This document shows, in pieces, positions 21,213 to 21,382 of a DNA stretch of 21,382 bases. The first letter of the stretch is position 1. Every line of letters begins with the position of its first letter. A model generated the notes under the pieces. The model was not told the DNA's origin. It was given only the letters and a program-made list of their open reading frames with translations, and searched no databases. Position numbers and translations under genes: made by a program. Source of the stretch: Bacillota bacterium (GTDB taxonomy: Bacteria > Bacillota > Clostridia > Acetivibrionales > DSM-1351). The stretch lies in assembly GCA_023397905.1 (NCBI GenBank), contig JAEWSZ010000227.1, positions 1 through 21,382 of the forward strand, in the 5' to 3' direction.

Positions 21213-21382
21213 TTAGATTTTTTTACCGTTTTTTTTGTAGTCGGTGGGCGTAATCCCCACCACCTTTTTGAATACCTGATAGAAGTACGCATAGTTGCTA
21301 TAGCCCACATGTGCGCAGACCTCCATGATCCTGCTGCCCGGCTGCAACAGCAGGTATTTGGCCGTGTCAATGCGCATCTGGG
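21213..21382 (-). CDS. AraC-family regulator, C-terminal DNA-binding part (cut by window edge)
   Basis: The last 56 codons of a gene entering from the right edge. The translation contains MRIDTAKYLLLQPGSRIMEV, CAHVGYSNYAYFYQVFKKVV and GITPTDYKK. This is the second helix-turn-helix of the AraC/XylS family (GYSNYAYFYQVFKKVVGITP). Its place directly upstream of a sugar binding protein gene suggests it is the C-terminus of a YesN-like response regulator or a one-component AraC activator of the glycan operon. Only the missing N-terminus can tell which. Confidence 0.9.
   Translation of the reverse strand, partial: QMRIDTAKYLLLQPGSRIMEVCAHVGYSNYAYFYQVFKKVVGITPTDYKKNGKKI

Overview
The window looks like chromosomal DNA of a saccharolytic anaerobe of the Bacillota, most likely class Clostridia. 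The reasons are moderate GC content with AT-rich intergenic DNA, AAGGAGG-type ribosome binding sites, TTG and GTG starts, family-level matches to clostridial proteins, a CUT1 sugar ABC cassette without its own ATPase, and many small one-component regulators. Genus cannot be decided from the sequence alone. Nearly every gene is on the minus strand; the exceptions are a two-gene lipid module (4786-5977) and a decayed dehydrogenase fragment (12573-12775).

Layout. Positions 1-1138: the N-terminal third of a PEP-mutase/isocitrate-lyase family enzyme, its near-consensus promoter with two 17-bp palindromic operators, and a TetR regulator gene ended by a strong terminator. Positions 1287-3716: oleate hydratase and a second, DhaS-like TetR regulator. 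Positions 3881-4562: a class I methyltransferase behind a perfect-consensus promoter that carries a CsoR-like operator at the start site. Positions 4786-5977 (+): a PAP2 lipid phosphatase and a CrtO-like acyltransferase. Positions 5992-8799: a SagB-type nitroreductase, a conserved radical SAM protein of unknown function and a small membrane protein. Positions 8991-10735: an OmpR-type two-component system. Positions 10852-12565: an ABC-2/YhgE-like membrane protein with a PadR regulator. Positions 12573-13531: a frameshifted zinc alcohol dehydrogenase remnant meeting a flavodoxin-family gene.

Positions 13640-21382 form a glycan-use locus, all on the minus strand: AraC-type regulator (partial), solute-binding lipoprotein, two permeases, GH29 alpha-L-fucosidase, a URO-D-like protein, L-rhamnose mutarotase and a GH43 glycosidase. 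The enzymes lack signal peptides, so the likely scheme is import of a short fucose- and pentose-bearing oligosaccharide followed by hydrolysis in the cytoplasm.

The most informative non-coding signals are: 11-bp-phased TGTTTAAG-like boxes at identical distance from the -10 in both the two-component promoter and the promoter of the membrane protein/radical SAM operon; the CsoR-like operator in front of the methyltransferase; the paired TetR operators; and a three-copy palindromic intergenic element (2996-3037, 3811-3849, 15583-15631). No rRNA, tRNA, CRISPR array, transposase or phage gene was seen. No clearly new multi-gene defence or biosynthetic system is evident; the best candidates for unknown biology are the radical SAM operon under the two-component system and the PAP2/CrtO-like pair.
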